Position numbers and translations under genes: made by a program. A stretch of DNA of 64,000 nt from Curvivirga sp965219885 (GTDB lineage: Bacteria > Pseudomonadota > Alphaproteobacteria > UBA8366 > Aestuariispiraceae). The DNA is taken from contig NZ_CBDCOT010000008.1 in the NCBI RefSeq assembly GCF_965219885.1, forward strand, positions 1 through 64,000, read 5' to 3'. The notes beneath the pieces were generated by a model. It did not search any database, had not been told where the DNA came from, and worked only from the letters and a program-made list of their open reading frames with translations. Shown piece by piece: positions 25,368 to 34,375 of this stretch (position 1 is its first letter; each line of letters begins with the position of its first letter).

Positions 25368-27788
25368 ATGTTAGAAGCTTCACAAGCTGCGCTCTATCCA
25401 ATCCTTCCTTTGCGAGACATTGTTGTGTTTCCGCATATGATTGTACCGCTTTTTGTCGGTCGTGATAAATCTATTAAAGCTCTTGAAGATGTGATGCAGG
25501 ATGATAAGCAAATCCTGTTGGTCACCCAGAAAAATGCATCTGTAGATGATCCGTCAGTGGAAGATTTATACGAGATTGGTACGGTCGGTACTATCCTTCA
25601 ATTATTGAAGTTACCTGATGGTACTGTAAAAGTCCTTGTTGAAGGACAGCATCGTGTGAAGATTGAAGATTATTCTGACAATCCGGATTTTTTTCAAGCT
25701 TATGCAACTGATCTAGTACCTGTTGAAGAAGATTCTGCAGAACTCGAAGCTTTGGCGCGCGCAGCAGTTGGTCAGTTTGAACAATATATTAAATTAAATA
25801 AAAAAATTCCGGCAGAGATCTTAGCAACTGTAAATGAGATCACAGATCCATCGAAACTAGCTGATACGATAGCACAGCACCTTTCTTTGAAGATTGATGA
25901 GAAACAAGAAATTCTTGAACTATCTTCTGCTTCTGAACGTCTTGAAAAAGTGTATGGCTTTATGGAAGGCGAAATTAGCGTAATGCAGGTTGAGAAGAAG
26001 ATACGCAGCCGTGTGAAGCGTCAGATGGAAAAGACCCAACGCGAATATTATCTGAATGAGCAAATGAAAGCGATTCAGAAAGAATTAGGCGAGGGGGATG
26101 ATGGCAAGGATGAGCTGACGGAACTTGAGGAGACGCTTGATAAGTTAAAATTGACCAAGGAAGCACGTGAAAAAACGAATGCAGAATTGAAAAAATTGAA
26201 AACGATGAGTCCAATGTCTGCGGAAGCGACTGTTGTCCGTAACTATTTAGATTGGATCATTTCAATTCCTTGGAAAAAGCGTAGTAAAATCAAGAAAGAT
26301 TTGAACCGAGCGAAAGAAATCTTGGATAAAGATCACTATGGTCTTGAGAAAGTTAAAGATCGAATCCTTGAATATCTTGCGGTACAAGCACGTATGAATA
26401 AAGTGAAAGGTCCGATTCTTTGTTTAGTTGGCCCTCCGGGTGTTGGTAAAACATCATTAGGTCAATCTATCGCAAAAGCTACGAATCGTAATTTTGTGCG
26501 TATGTCTCTTGGTGGTGTACGTGACGAATCAGAAATTCGTGGGCATCGTAGAACTTATATTGGATCCATGCCTGGTAAGGTGATCCAGGGTATGAAAAAA
26601 GCAAAAACATCGAATCCGATGTTTTTGTTAGATGAGATCGATAAACTTGGAAATGACTGGCGTGGTGATCCATCTTCCGCATTGCTTGAGGTATTGGATC
26701 CTGAACAAAATGCAACATTTGCAGATCATTACCTCGAAGTCGATTATGATCTTTCAGACGTAATGTTTGTAACAACGTCTAACTCTTTAAATATGGCCGG
26801 CCCTTTATTGGACCGTATGGAGATTATTCGTATTCCGGGTTATACCGAAGCTGAGAAAATTGAAATTGCCAAACGTCATTTGGTACCGAAACAAATCAAA
26901 GAAAATGGTTTGAAAGATGGGGAATGGACAATTTCGGACGAGGCTATTCGCGATATTGTTCGTTATTATACGCGCGAAGCTGGTGTACGTAGTCTTGAAC
27001 GTGAGATCGCCAATGTATGCCGTAAAGGTATCAAGGAAATTATGATGGATGGAAAGAAATCCATCGAAGTTACCGATGAGAATCTAAAAGAATATGCAGG
27101 TATTCGTAAATTTAGATTCGGCGAGGCAGAAGATGAGGATCAAATCGGTGTAGTTACTGGTTTGGCTTGGACGGAAGTTGGTGGTGAATTGCTTTCTATT
27201 GAATCTGTGATGGTTCCGGGCAAAGGAAAATTCATAAAAACAGGTAAGCTTGGGGATGTGATGCAAGAATCTATTCAGGCTGCTGAAAGTTATGTGAAGA
27301 GCCGTGCGCCGAGCTTTGGTATTAAGCCTACAGCTTTTGAAAAAGCTGATATTCACCTGCATGTTCCCGAAGGTGCGACTCCAAAAGATGGCCCATCGGC
27401 TGGTGTTGCTATGGTAACTTCTATCGTGTCATTGCTTTCGGGAATACCTGTTCGTAAAGATGTTGCAATGACTGGTGAGATTTCCTTACGTGGTCGTGTA
27501 CTTCCTATCGGTGGTTTGAAAGAAAAGATTCTTGCAGCACTTCGCGGTGGGATTACAAAGGTATTGATTCCGCGCGACAATACAAAAGATCTAGAAGATA
27601 TTCCGGATAATGTGAAAGAAGTACTGGAAATTGTACCTGTTTCTACTGTCGATGAAGTGCTTGAACATGCTTTAGCTACATCACCCAAGCCAATTGAATG
27701 GAAAGCGGATGATGATGAGGGAGAATCAGAGGCCGTTACTGCAGTAAGCGAGGGCGACGAATCGCATAATGAAGTGACCACGCATTAA
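25368..27788 (+). CDS. lon: ATP-dependent endopeptidase Lon
   Basis: 806 residues: N-terminal substrate-binding LAN domain (about 10-205), central coiled coil with NEQMKAIQKELGEG, AAA+ module with Walker A GPPGVGKTSL, and C-terminal serine protease. The catalytic Ser677 is in PKDGPSAGVAM and the Lys dyad partner is in GGLKEKILAALRGG. The C-terminus has an extra acidic stretch (DDDEGESEAV...). It degrades misfolded and regulatory proteins in the cytosol. It has its own 156-bp upstream region containing a dyad. Confidence 0.97.
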   Translation: MLEASQAALYPILPLRDIVVFPHMIVPLFVGRDKSIKALEDVMQDDKQILLVTQKNASVDDPSVEDLYEIGTVGTILQLLKLPDGTVKVLVEGQHRVKIEDYSDNPDFFQAYATDLVPVEEDSAELEALARAAVGQFEQYIKLNKKIPAEILATVNEITDPSKLADTIAQHLSLKIDEKQEILELSSASERLEKVYGFMEGEISVMQVEKKIRSRVKRQMEKTQREYYLNEQMKAIQKELGEGDDGKDELTELEETLDKLKLTKEAREKTNAELKKLKTMSPMSAEATVVRNYLDWIISIPWKKRSKIKKDLNRAKEILDKDHYGLEKVKDRILEYLAVQARMNKVKGPILCLVGPPGVGKTSLGQSIAKATNRNFVRMSLGGVRDESEIRGHRRTYIGSMPGKVIQGMKKAKTSNPMFLLDEIDKLGNDWRGDPSSALLEVLDPEQNATFADHYLEVDYDLSDVMFVTTSNSLNMAGPLLDRMEIIRIPGYTEAEKIEIAKRHLVPKQIKENGLKDGEWTISDEAIRDIVRYYTREAGVRSLEREIANVCRKGIKEIMMDGKKSIEVTDENLKEYAGIRKFRFGEAEDEDQIGVVTGLAWTEVGGELLSIESVMVPGKGKFIKTGKLGDVMQESIQAAESYVKSRAPSFGIKPTAFEKADIHLHVPEGATPKDGPSAGVAMVTSIVSLLSGIPVRKDVAMTGEISLRGRVLPIGGLKEKILAALRGGITKVLIPRDNTKDLEDIPDNVKEVLEIVPVSTVDEVLEHALATSPKPIEWKADDDEGESEAVTAVSEGDESHNEVTTH

Positions 27789-27823
27789 CATTCTTGTTAC
27801 ATTCTAGGTAATATTGTTTCAAT

Positions 27824-27856
27824 CAGGCTCCATTTTTGGGGCCTGTTTTGTTTTTG
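27824..27856 (+). terminator. Terminator after lon
   Basis: CAGGCTCC pairs with GGGGCCTG (one G-T pair), followed by TTTTGTTTTT. Confidence 0.75.
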
Positions 27857-28026
27857 TACGATATGTCAACATAGAAAATGATAAAAAATCTGTGGAAAAC
27901 CGCAGAAATCTGCGGTTTCATGATTGACGTGAAGAAAGAAATAACTTTAAACTGCTTCTCGTCGAAAGGATGAACCTTTCGTTAATCTGTTTAAGAAACC
28001 CAATAAAAAATTCTAGGGGGTCTATC

Positions 28027-28302
28027 GTGAATAAAAACGATCTTGTTGCTTCTGTAGCTAATGAATCTGGTCTTTCTAAGGCTGACGCTGCTAAATCTGT
28101 TGACGCTGTATTCAACGCTGTAACTGGCGCTTTGAAATCCGGCGACGAAGTACGTTTGGTAGGTTTCGGTACTTTTGCAGTTACAAAACGTGCTGCTTCT
28201 GAAGGCCGTAACCCACGTACAGGCGAGAAAATTCAAATTCCAGCTTCTAACCAACCAAAGTTCAAAGCTGGTAAAGGTTTGAAAGACGCAGTAAACAGCT
28301 AA
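28027..28302 (+). CDS. hupB: DNA-binding protein HU
   Basis: 91 residues, the standard HU length, with the GFGTFAVTKRAASEGRNPRTGEKI beta-arm region. The start is GTG at 28027 (Val read as Met, then NKNDLVASV): AGGGGG lies about 6 bases upstream and homologues start there. A frame extending 19 codons upstream is not credible. It is the last gene of the tig-clp-lon-hup series. Confidence 0.95.
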   Translation: MNKNDLVASVANESGLSKADAAKSVDAVFNAVTGALKSGDEVRLVGFGTFAVTKRAASEGRNPRTGEKIQIPASNQPKFKAGKGLKDAVNS

Positions 28303-28325
28303 TATCTGTTTATACGTGATTTAAG

Positions 28326-28364
28326 GAAAACGGCCACTTTTTCAAGTGGCCGTTTTCTTTTGTT
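28326..28364 (+). terminator. Terminator after hupB
   Basis: AAAACGGCCACT pairs with AGTGGCCGTTTT around a short loop, followed by T-rich sequence. Confidence 0.88.
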
Positions 28365-28415
28365 TCTAGATCATGAAAAAAAAGAAAAATAATTGAAAAA
28401 AGTGAATTTTACCTC

Positions 28416-28444
28416 TTGCCAATACCCGCGGACTTTCATATAAA
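28416..28444 (+). promoter_or_regulatory. Sigma-70 promoter of the tRNA-Val pair
   Basis: TTGCCA (28416-28421) and TATAAA (28439-28444) with a 17-base spacer, 30 bases upstream of the first tRNA-Val. Confidence 0.7.
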
Positions 28445-28474
28445 CCGCGCATCCGATAGAGACTTGGAAACGAT

Positions 28475-28550
28475 GGGCGATTAGCTCAGCTGGGAGAGCA
28501 TCTCGTTTACACCGAGAGGGTCGGCGGTTCGATCCCGTCATCGCCCACCA
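28475..28550 (+). tRNA. tRNA-Val (TAC), copy 1
   Basis: A 76-nt cloverleaf with encoded CCA. The acceptor GGGCGAT pairs with ATCGCCC. The anticodon TAC is in the loop between CTCGT and ACGAG-like arms (TCTCGTTTACACCGAGA). Confidence 0.96.
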
Positions 28551-28591
28551 TCTACTCCAACATCTCAATCCCAAAGACAAGTTGTCTTAAA

Positions 28592-28667
28592 GGGCGATTA
28601 GCTCAGCTGGGAGAGCATCTCGTTTACACCGAGAGGGTCGGCGGTTCGATCCCGTCATCGCCCACCA
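28592..28667 (+). tRNA. tRNA-Val (TAC), copy 2
   Basis: Identical over all 76 positions to the copy 41 bases upstream, so the two are a tandem duplication read from one promoter into one terminator. Confidence 0.96.
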
Positions 28668-28672
28668 TGAAT

Positions 28673-28711
28673 AAGGCCTCGCAATAAAGCGAGGCCTTTT
28701 CTTTTTTTTAT
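28673..28711 (+). terminator. Terminator of the tRNA-Val pair
   Basis: AAGGCCTCGC (28673-28682) pairs perfectly with GCGAGGCCTT (28689-28698); a T-run follows. Confidence 0.88.
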
Positions 28712-28944
28712 ATTGTATTTCAATTAGTTAATTTGTGTTTTTTACATGTGCTTTGAACTGATTCATGCAGAAGTTATTTTTGCTTGTATTGGATTAAATG
28801 CCTCTGGCGTATTTAAGTACTATTTTGATGTGAAACTGTTAACTAAATATAAAAAACATGCAACGGAAAACTGTTAAAAATCAAATAGATATGATGTTAA
28901 TCAGGTAGATGTGACAAAATAATGAAAAAAAGTATAAACATCAT
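28712..28944. other. AT-rich intergenic region, no gene seen
   Basis: About 230 bases between the tRNA-Val terminator and the tRNA-Asp promoter. I see no open frame with a ribosome site and no recognisable RNA. Confidence 0.6.
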
Positions 28945-28945
28945 G

Positions 28946-28974
28946 TTGACAGAGAGGGGCGAGGCAAGTAGATA
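28946..28974 (+). promoter_or_regulatory. Sigma-70 promoter of the tRNA-Asp pair
   Basis: Consensus TTGACA (28946-28951) with TAGATA (28969-28974) at an exact 17-base spacing. Confidence 0.75.
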
Positions 28975-29044
28975 TTCGCCCGTCAAGAGCAAACGGCACT
29001 AAGCTTAAAGCAAAGTAAAGTAAGATTTTGATACTCACAAATGT

Positions 29045-29121
<77 letters not shown>

Positions 29122-29225
29122 TTTACTCTTAAGAATGTTATTTATCTTGACAGTAGATGTGTTGAGGAATAGAAAAACGCTTGTTGAAGCGTTGAGGAAG
29201 CTCAAAATTCAATGTCCACATATGT

Positions 29226-29302
<77 letters not shown>

Positions 29303-29321
29303 CTTTCTTTTGAAAGTTGCT

Positions 29322-29352
29322 AGCGTCGCCGAAATGGTTTGACGCTTTTTTT
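29322..29352 (+). terminator. Terminator of the tRNA-Asp pair
   Basis: AGCGTC (29322-29327) pairs with GACGCT (29341-29346) and seven T residues follow. A small ACTTTC/GAAAGT hairpin (29302-29317) lies directly after the CCA end and could help processing. Confidence 0.75.
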
Positions 29353-29411
29353 ATGAGAAAAATCAGACTCTTGTATATTCAACTTTATAAGATTTTTTTT
29401 ACTTCCCCCTC

Positions 29412-29440
29412 TTGGATTTTCCGATTAATCTCCCTATAGT
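29412..29440 (+). promoter_or_regulatory. Probable promoter of the nuo operon
   Basis: TTGGAT (29412-29417) and TATAGT (29435-29440) with 17 bases between. It would give a leader of about 275 bases before nuoA. Confidence 0.65.
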
Positions 29441-29721
29441 GCCGCAAAATAATAGGTGTAATTGCGTCTGTCTTTTGTCGCGCCCGATATAAGAGGTTGC
29501 CGCTTTTAGATTAATTACTTGATCTAGAGCAAGGCTTTAGCTGGAAAAATGCGCCTATAACTGTTATTGAGAATAGGTGATCTATTCTCGGTCAATTGGA
29601 TCGATTTTTATGACGAGTTTGAAGCACTACTTCCGTGGTTCCAATTCGTTAACATTCTGAGGAGGTATAAAAGTAGCGTGGAGGCTGCTTGTATACGCCT
29701 TAGTAAAGGGGAGCATTAAAT
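29441..29721 (+). other. Long 5' leader of the nuo operon
   Basis: No conventional gene is present. The region contains a GAGAATAG/CTATTCTC hairpin (about 29571-29591). It also has a 16-codon frame (ATG 29610) and a 13-codon frame (GTG 29678, preceded by GAGGAGG) whose TAA lies 2 bases before the nuoA ATG. Whether either is translated is unknown. Confidence 0.45.
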
Positions 29722-30090
29722 ATGCTGGATCAGCTCTTGAGTGAGTATTTTCCGATCCTGGTCTTTTTGGGTATTGCCATTGGACTCTGCGTGGTTATGA
29801 TTCTTGGAAGCATGATCGTCGCGCGCCAGAAACCGGATCCTGAAAAATTATCCGCCTATGAGTGCGGTTTTGAAGCTTTCGACGATGCACGTACACGCTT
29901 TGACGTTCGCTTCTATCTTGTGACCTTACTTTTCATCATTTTTGATCTCGAAGTCGCTTTTCTTTTTCCATGGGCTGTTAGTCTCGGGAATATCGGATTG
30001 TTTGGTTTTTGGTCTATGGTGATTTTCCTAGTAATTTTGACCATTGGCTTTGCCTATGAGTGGAAGAAAGGGGCTCTAGAATGGGAGTAA
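29722..30090 (+). CDS. nuoA: NADH-quinone oxidoreductase subunit A
   Basis: This 122-residue membrane subunit of complex I has three hydrophobic segments. It carries the conserved KLSAYECGFEAFDDARTRFDVRFYLV loop, which contains the quinone-site-proximal Cys of the ND3 loop. It is first of 14 contiguous nuo genes and overlaps nuoB by 10 bp. GGGGAG precedes the ATG. Confidence 0.97.
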   Translation: MLDQLLSEYFPILVFLGIAIGLCVVMILGSMIVARQKPDPEKLSAYECGFEAFDDARTRFDVRFYLVTLLFIIFDLEVAFLFPWAVSLGNIGLFGFWSMVIFLVILTIGFAYEWKKGALEWE

Positions 30091-30608
30091 TCTCTAATCC
30101 GTCTCAAAATAAGCCTAACCCGACTTTGCAGGCTGTAAATGACGAGCTAACAGATAAAGGCTTTGTTGTTGCAAATTTTGACAAGTTGGTGAACTGGGCA
30201 CGCACAGGATCTATGTGGCCAATGACTTTCGGTCTGGCTTGCTGTGCGGTAGAGATGATTCATGCATATATGCCACGTTATGACTTGGACCGTTTCGGCG
30301 TTGTCGTACGTGCATCTCCACGTCAATCAGATGTGATGATTGTTGCTGGTACGTTAACAAATAAAATGGCCCCCGCGCTGCGTAAGGTCTATGACCAAAT
30401 GGCAGAGCCACGCTGGGTGATTTCCATGGGATCTTGCGCAAATGGCGGTGGTTATTATCACTATTCATATGCGGTTGTTCGCGGTTGTGACCGTGTTGTT
30501 CCTGTGGATGTTTACGTCCCAGGGTGCCCACCAACAGCAGAAGCTTTGATCTACGGTGTTCTTCAATTACAGAAGAAAGTCCGTAGAACTGGTTCTATTA
30601 AACGCTAA
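30081..30608 (+). CDS. nuoB: NADH-quinone oxidoreductase subunit B
   Basis: This subunit carries the terminal 4Fe-4S cluster N2 next to the quinone site. Ligands are visible in LACCAVEM, MGSCANGGG and VPGCPPTAE. The start at ATG 30081 (MGVISNPSQ) is preferred because AGGGG precedes it; a GTG seven codons earlier is inside nuoA. About 175 residues, typical size. Confidence 0.97.
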   Translation: MGVISNPSQNKPNPTLQAVNDELTDKGFVVANFDKLVNWARTGSMWPMTFGLACCAVEMIHAYMPRYDLDRFGVVVRASPRQSDVMIVAGTLTNKMAPALRKVYDQMAEPRWVISMGSCANGGGYYHYSYAVVRGCDRVVPVDVYVPGCPPTAEALIYGVLQLQKKVRRTGSIKR

Positions 30609-30619
30609 GGATGCTTGAT

Positions 30620-31249
30620 ATGAGTGAAGTTAATCAAGCGTTGGAAGAACTTGGCGCTTATGTAGAGGCGAAGCTTTCAGACGACATCGAATCTTACGAA
30701 ATGAAGAATGGTGAACTGATTCTTTATGTTGGTTTGAATTCAATTCAAAAAGTTTCTCAATTTCTTCGTGATGACGCGCGTTGCTTGTTTAAGCAATGTA
30801 TGGATATTTGCGGTGTTGATTACCCTGAACGTGAAGATCGTTTTGAAGTAGTTTATAATCTTTTGAGTATGAAACATAATCAGCGTATCCGTATGAAAGT
30901 TTCAACAGACGAAGATACCCCTGTACCGAGTGTTTGTGCGATTTGGCCGACTGCAAACTGGTTTGAACGTGAGACATGGGATATGTATGGTGTGTTCTTC
31001 TCTGATCATCCAGATTTGCGCAGAATTCTGACGGATTATGGTTTCGATGGTCATCCTCTTCGCAAGGATTTTCCGCTGACAGGGCATGTGGAGGTTCGCT
31101 ATGACGAAGAAGAGGGACGTATTGTGTATGAGCCTGTTCATCTGACACAGGAATTCCGTAAATTCGAATTTTCTAGTCCTTGGGAAGGTATGACACCAGT
31201 TTTACCAGGTGATGAGAAAGCGACTTTAGAAGAGGGAGAGGGCAAGTAG
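30620..31249 (+). CDS. nuoC: NADH-quinone oxidoreductase subunit C
   Basis: The 30 kDa hydrophilic subunit, about 209 residues. The family signature ERETWDMYGVFFSDHPDLRRILTDYGF and HPLRKDFPLTG is present. I prefer ATG 30620 because AAGGA stands 8 bases upstream; an ATG three codons earlier (30611) overlaps that site. It is a separate gene from nuoD, unlike the fused nuoCD of enterobacteria. Confidence 0.96.
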   Translation: MSEVNQALEELGAYVEAKLSDDIESYEMKNGELILYVGLNSIQKVSQFLRDDARCLFKQCMDICGVDYPEREDRFEVVYNLLSMKHNQRIRMKVSTDEDTPVPSVCAIWPTANWFERETWDMYGVFFSDHPDLRRILTDYGFDGHPLRKDFPLTGHVEVRYDEEEGRIVYEPVHLTQEFRKFEFSSPWEGMTPVLPGDEKATLEEGEGK

Positions 31250-31251
31250 TT

Positions 31252-32451
31252 ATGGCCGAAACCCTAATTAAAACTGATGATCCAACCATCAAACCAATGA
31301 CAATTAACTTCGGTCCGCAACATCCCGCGGCTCATGGTGTATTGCGGATGGTGATGGAAATGGATGGTGAGGTGATCGACCGTGTGGATCCACATATTGG
31401 TCTGTTACATCGTGGCACCGAAAAACTAATTGAACATAAAAGCTATATGCAGGCGGTTCCTTATTTTGACCGTCTTGATTATGTTGCTCCAATGTCTCAG
31501 GAACATGCTTTTTGCTTGGCAACTGAGAAGTTGTTAGGCGTTGAAGTGCCTGAACGTGGTCAATATATTCGCGTATTGTTTGCTGAAATTTCTCGTATTT
31601 TAAATCACTTATTGAACGTTCCTGCTTATGCAATGGATGTTGGTGCGATGACACCAATGTTATGGGCGTTTGAAGAGCGTGAGAAATTGATGGAAATTTA
31701 TGAGGCTGTTTGTGGTGCGCGTATGCATGCTGCTTATTTCCGCGTTGGTGGTGTTCATCAAGACATGCCAGCTGGTATGGCAGATAAAATCATTGAGTGG
31801 GCAGATGAGTTTCCTAAATTTCTTGCTGATATGGAAACGTTGTTGAATGACAATCGAATCTTCAAACAACGTTCCGTAGATATTGGGATTATCTCACCTG
31901 ATGATGCGATGGCATGGGGCTGCACAGGTCCGACTTTGCGTGGTTCAGGTATTGCCTGGGATTTACGTAAATCTCAACCATATGATGTTTACGACAAGAT
32001 TGATTTCGATATTCCTGTAGGCAAGAACGGTGACTGCTATAGCCGTTATCTTGTTCGTGTCGCAGAGATTCGCGAGAGTGTGAAAATCATTCGCCAATGT
32101 ATTGCAGATATGCCTGAAGGCCCTGTGATGACAACTGATGGTAAGGTTGGTCCGCCTAAACGTGGTGAGATGAAACAATCTATGGAAGCGTTGATCCATC
32201 ACTTTAAGCTCTTCACTGAAGGTTTCCACGTACCAGCCGGTGAGACATATACTGCTGTGGAAGCACCAAAAGGTGAATTCGGCGTGTATCTTGTTTCTGA
32301 TGGTTCTGCAAAACCGTATCGTTGTAAAATTCGTGCCCCTGGATATGCGCATCTGCAATCTATGGATCATTTCTGTAAAGGCCATATGTTGGCGGATTCA
32401 GTTGCGATTCTTGGTGGTTTCGACGTTGTATTTGGTGAGATTGACCGATGA
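31252..32451 (+). CDS. nuoD: NADH-quinone oxidoreductase subunit D
   Basis: The 49 kDa subunit (399 residues), which forms the quinone cavity with NuoB. NFGPQHPAAHGVLRM at the N-terminus holds the conserved His. HIGLLHRGTEKLIE and the C-terminal DHFCKGHMLADSVAILGGFDVVFGEIDR complete the family pattern. It ends in an ATGA overlap with nuoE. Confidence 0.97.
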   Translation: MAETLIKTDDPTIKPMTINFGPQHPAAHGVLRMVMEMDGEVIDRVDPHIGLLHRGTEKLIEHKSYMQAVPYFDRLDYVAPMSQEHAFCLATEKLLGVEVPERGQYIRVLFAEISRILNHLLNVPAYAMDVGAMTPMLWAFEEREKLMEIYEAVCGARMHAAYFRVGGVHQDMPAGMADKIIEWADEFPKFLADMETLLNDNRIFKQRSVDIGIISPDDAMAWGCTGPTLRGSGIAWDLRKSQPYDVYDKIDFDIPVGKNGDCYSRYLVRVAEIRESVKIIRQCIADMPEGPVMTTDGKVGPPKRGEMKQSMEALIHHFKLFTEGFHVPAGETYTAVEAPKGEFGVYLVSDGSAKPYRCKIRAPGYAHLQSMDHFCKGHMLADSVAILGGFDVVFGEIDR

Positions 32452-33053
32452 GTAATGAAACATTTGAATTTCAGGGAGAGTTTTTGGCGGAAGTTGAACG
32501 CGCCATCGCTAAATACCCTGAAGGTCGTAAGCAAAGTGCGGTTTTGACTTGTCTTGATCAAGCTCAACGTCAATTGCATGACCAAGGTCACTATGTGACA
32601 GAGGCTGCGTTCGAAGGCATCTCCAAGCTATTGGAAATGCCGTTGATTCGCGTCAAAGAAGTGGCAAGCTTCTTTACAATGATCAATACGGTTCCTGTAG
32701 GGAATCATCACATTCAATTATGTGGTACAACGCCTTGCATGTTACGCGGGGCTAAAGAGCTTCGTAAAGCTGTTGAGAAGCATCTTGGTATTGAGAATGG
32801 TGAAACAACTGCGGATGGTGAATTTACACTAACCGAAGTTGAATGCTTGGGCGCATGTTCTAATGCTCCAATGGTCCAAATCAATGATGATTTCTTCGAA
32901 GATTTAACGGAAGAAAGCCTTTTGACAATTTTGGATGCCTTAAAGGCAGGCGAAACAGTGAAAATCGGACCACAAAATGGTCGTCGCTGTTCTGAGCCTG
33001 AAGGTGGTCCTATTGTCCTGCTGGAAGGTGACTTCCCGCAGAAAAGCGCATAG
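32448..33053 (+). CDS. nuoE: NADH-quinone oxidoreductase subunit E
   Basis: The 24 kDa subunit, 201 residues, with the 2Fe-2S N1a ligands in LCGTTPCML and VECLGACSNAP. The C-terminal extension after about residue 160 (KIGPQNGRRCSEPEGG) is of the kind seen in alphaproteobacteria and mitochondria. The start overlaps the nuoD stop by 4 bp. Confidence 0.96.
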   Translation: MSNETFEFQGEFLAEVERAIAKYPEGRKQSAVLTCLDQAQRQLHDQGHYVTEAAFEGISKLLEMPLIRVKEVASFFTMINTVPVGNHHIQLCGTTPCMLRGAKELRKAVEKHLGIENGETTADGEFTLTEVECLGACSNAPMVQINDDFFEDLTEESLLTILDALKAGETVKIGPQNGRRCSEPEGGPIVLLEGDFPQKSA

Positions 33054-33067
33054 GGGGAGAGTGAGAT

Positions 33068-34351
33068 ATGCTACAAGATAAAGATCGCATGTTCACAAAC
33101 CTCTACGGATATCATCCGTGGAATTTGAAAGATGCTATGAAGCGTGGTGCCTGGGATGGTACCAAAGCTTTATTGGAAAAAGGCCGTGATTGGATTGTCG
33201 AAGAAATGAAAGCTTCAGGTCTTCGTGGTCGCGGTGGTGCGGGTTTCCCGACAGGTTTGAAATGGTCCTTTATGCCGAAAGACGTTGAAGGCCCAGTATA
33301 CCTAGTGGTGAATGCTGACGAATCCGAACCGGGTACCTGTAAAGACCGTGAGATCATGCGTAATGATCCTCATATTCTTTTAGAAGGTTGCTTGTTAGCG
33401 GCTCGCGCGATCGGTGCAACTGCTGTATATATCTATATCCGTGGTGAGTTTGTTTATGAGGCCTCCGTTTTAGAAGGCGCAGTTAAAGAAGCTTATGATG
33501 CGGGATTGATCGGTAAGAATGCCTGCAAATCCGGTTATGATTGCGATATTTTCGTACATCGCGGAGCAGGGGCATATATCTGTGGTGAAGAGACGGCGTT
33601 GATTGAAAGCCTTGAGGGTAAAAAAGGTCAACCACGTTTGAAACCACCTTTCCCCGCTATGGCTGGTCTTTATGGTCGTCCAACAACAGTGAACAATGTG
33701 GAATCAATTGCATCTGCGCCTGCTATTTTGAAACGCGGTGCGGATTGGTTTAAAGGCTTTGGTCGCGAAAATAACCACGGTACCAAATTGTTCTGTATCT
33801 CTGGTCATGTGAATAAGCCATGTAACATTGAAGAAGAAATGTCCATTCCGCTCAAAGAACTGCTTGAAAAGCATTGCGGTGGTGTTCGTGGCGGTTGGGA
33901 TAATTTGCTTGCGGTTATTCCAGGTGGTTCTTCTGTACCATTGTTACCAAAACATATCTGTGACGATGTTTTGATGGATTATGATGCTCTTCGTGAACAT
34001 ACATCCGGTCTCGGAACCGCTGCAGTAATTGTGATGGATAAATCCACTGATGTTGTCGAAGCAATTGCACGTTTATCATATTTCTACAAACATGAGAGCT
34101 GTGGCCAATGTACACCTTGTCGTGAGGGTACAGGTTGGATGTGGCGCATGATGGAACGTATGGTACGTGGTGATGCGACTGTTGAACAAATCGATATGCT
34201 TTGGGAGGTAACCAAGCAAATCGAAGGTAAAACCATTTGTGCATTGGGTGATGCTGCTGCATGGCCAATTCAGGGACTGATCCGTCATTTCCGTCCTGAA
34301 TTGGAAAAGCGCATCATGGAAGCGCGCAAGATTGCAAAATCTGCAGCGTAA
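33068..34351 (+). CDS. nuoF: NADH-quinone oxidoreductase subunit F
   Basis: The NADH- and FMN-binding 51 kDa subunit, 427 residues. GLRGRGGAGFPTGLKWSF is the nucleotide loop and GAGAYICGEETALIESLEG the FMN/NADH region. The 4Fe-4S N3 ligands are in ESCGQCTPCREG plus a later Cys (TICALGD). It sits at the tip of the peripheral arm. Confidence 0.97.
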   Translation: MLQDKDRMFTNLYGYHPWNLKDAMKRGAWDGTKALLEKGRDWIVEEMKASGLRGRGGAGFPTGLKWSFMPKDVEGPVYLVVNADESEPGTCKDREIMRNDPHILLEGCLLAARAIGATAVYIYIRGEFVYEASVLEGAVKEAYDAGLIGKNACKSGYDCDIFVHRGAGAYICGEETALIESLEGKKGQPRLKPPFPAMAGLYGRPTTVNNVESIASAPAILKRGADWFKGFGRENNHGTKLFCISGHVNKPCNIEEEMSIPLKELLEKHCGGVRGGWDNLLAVIPGGSSVPLLPKHICDDVLMDYDALREHTSGLGTAAVIVMDKSTDVVEAIARLSYFYKHESCGQCTPCREGTGWMWRMMERMVRGDATVEQIDMLWEVTKQIEGKTICALGDAAAWPIQGLIRHFRPELEKRIMEARKIAKSAA

Positions 34352-34375
34352 CGGATCGATAAGGAGATAACCGAA

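Noticed and set aside
28371..28580. Minus-strand frame across tRNA-Val
   Set aside because: It is the antisense of the tRNA and its flanks; translated tRNA antisense frames of this kind are well-known false genes.
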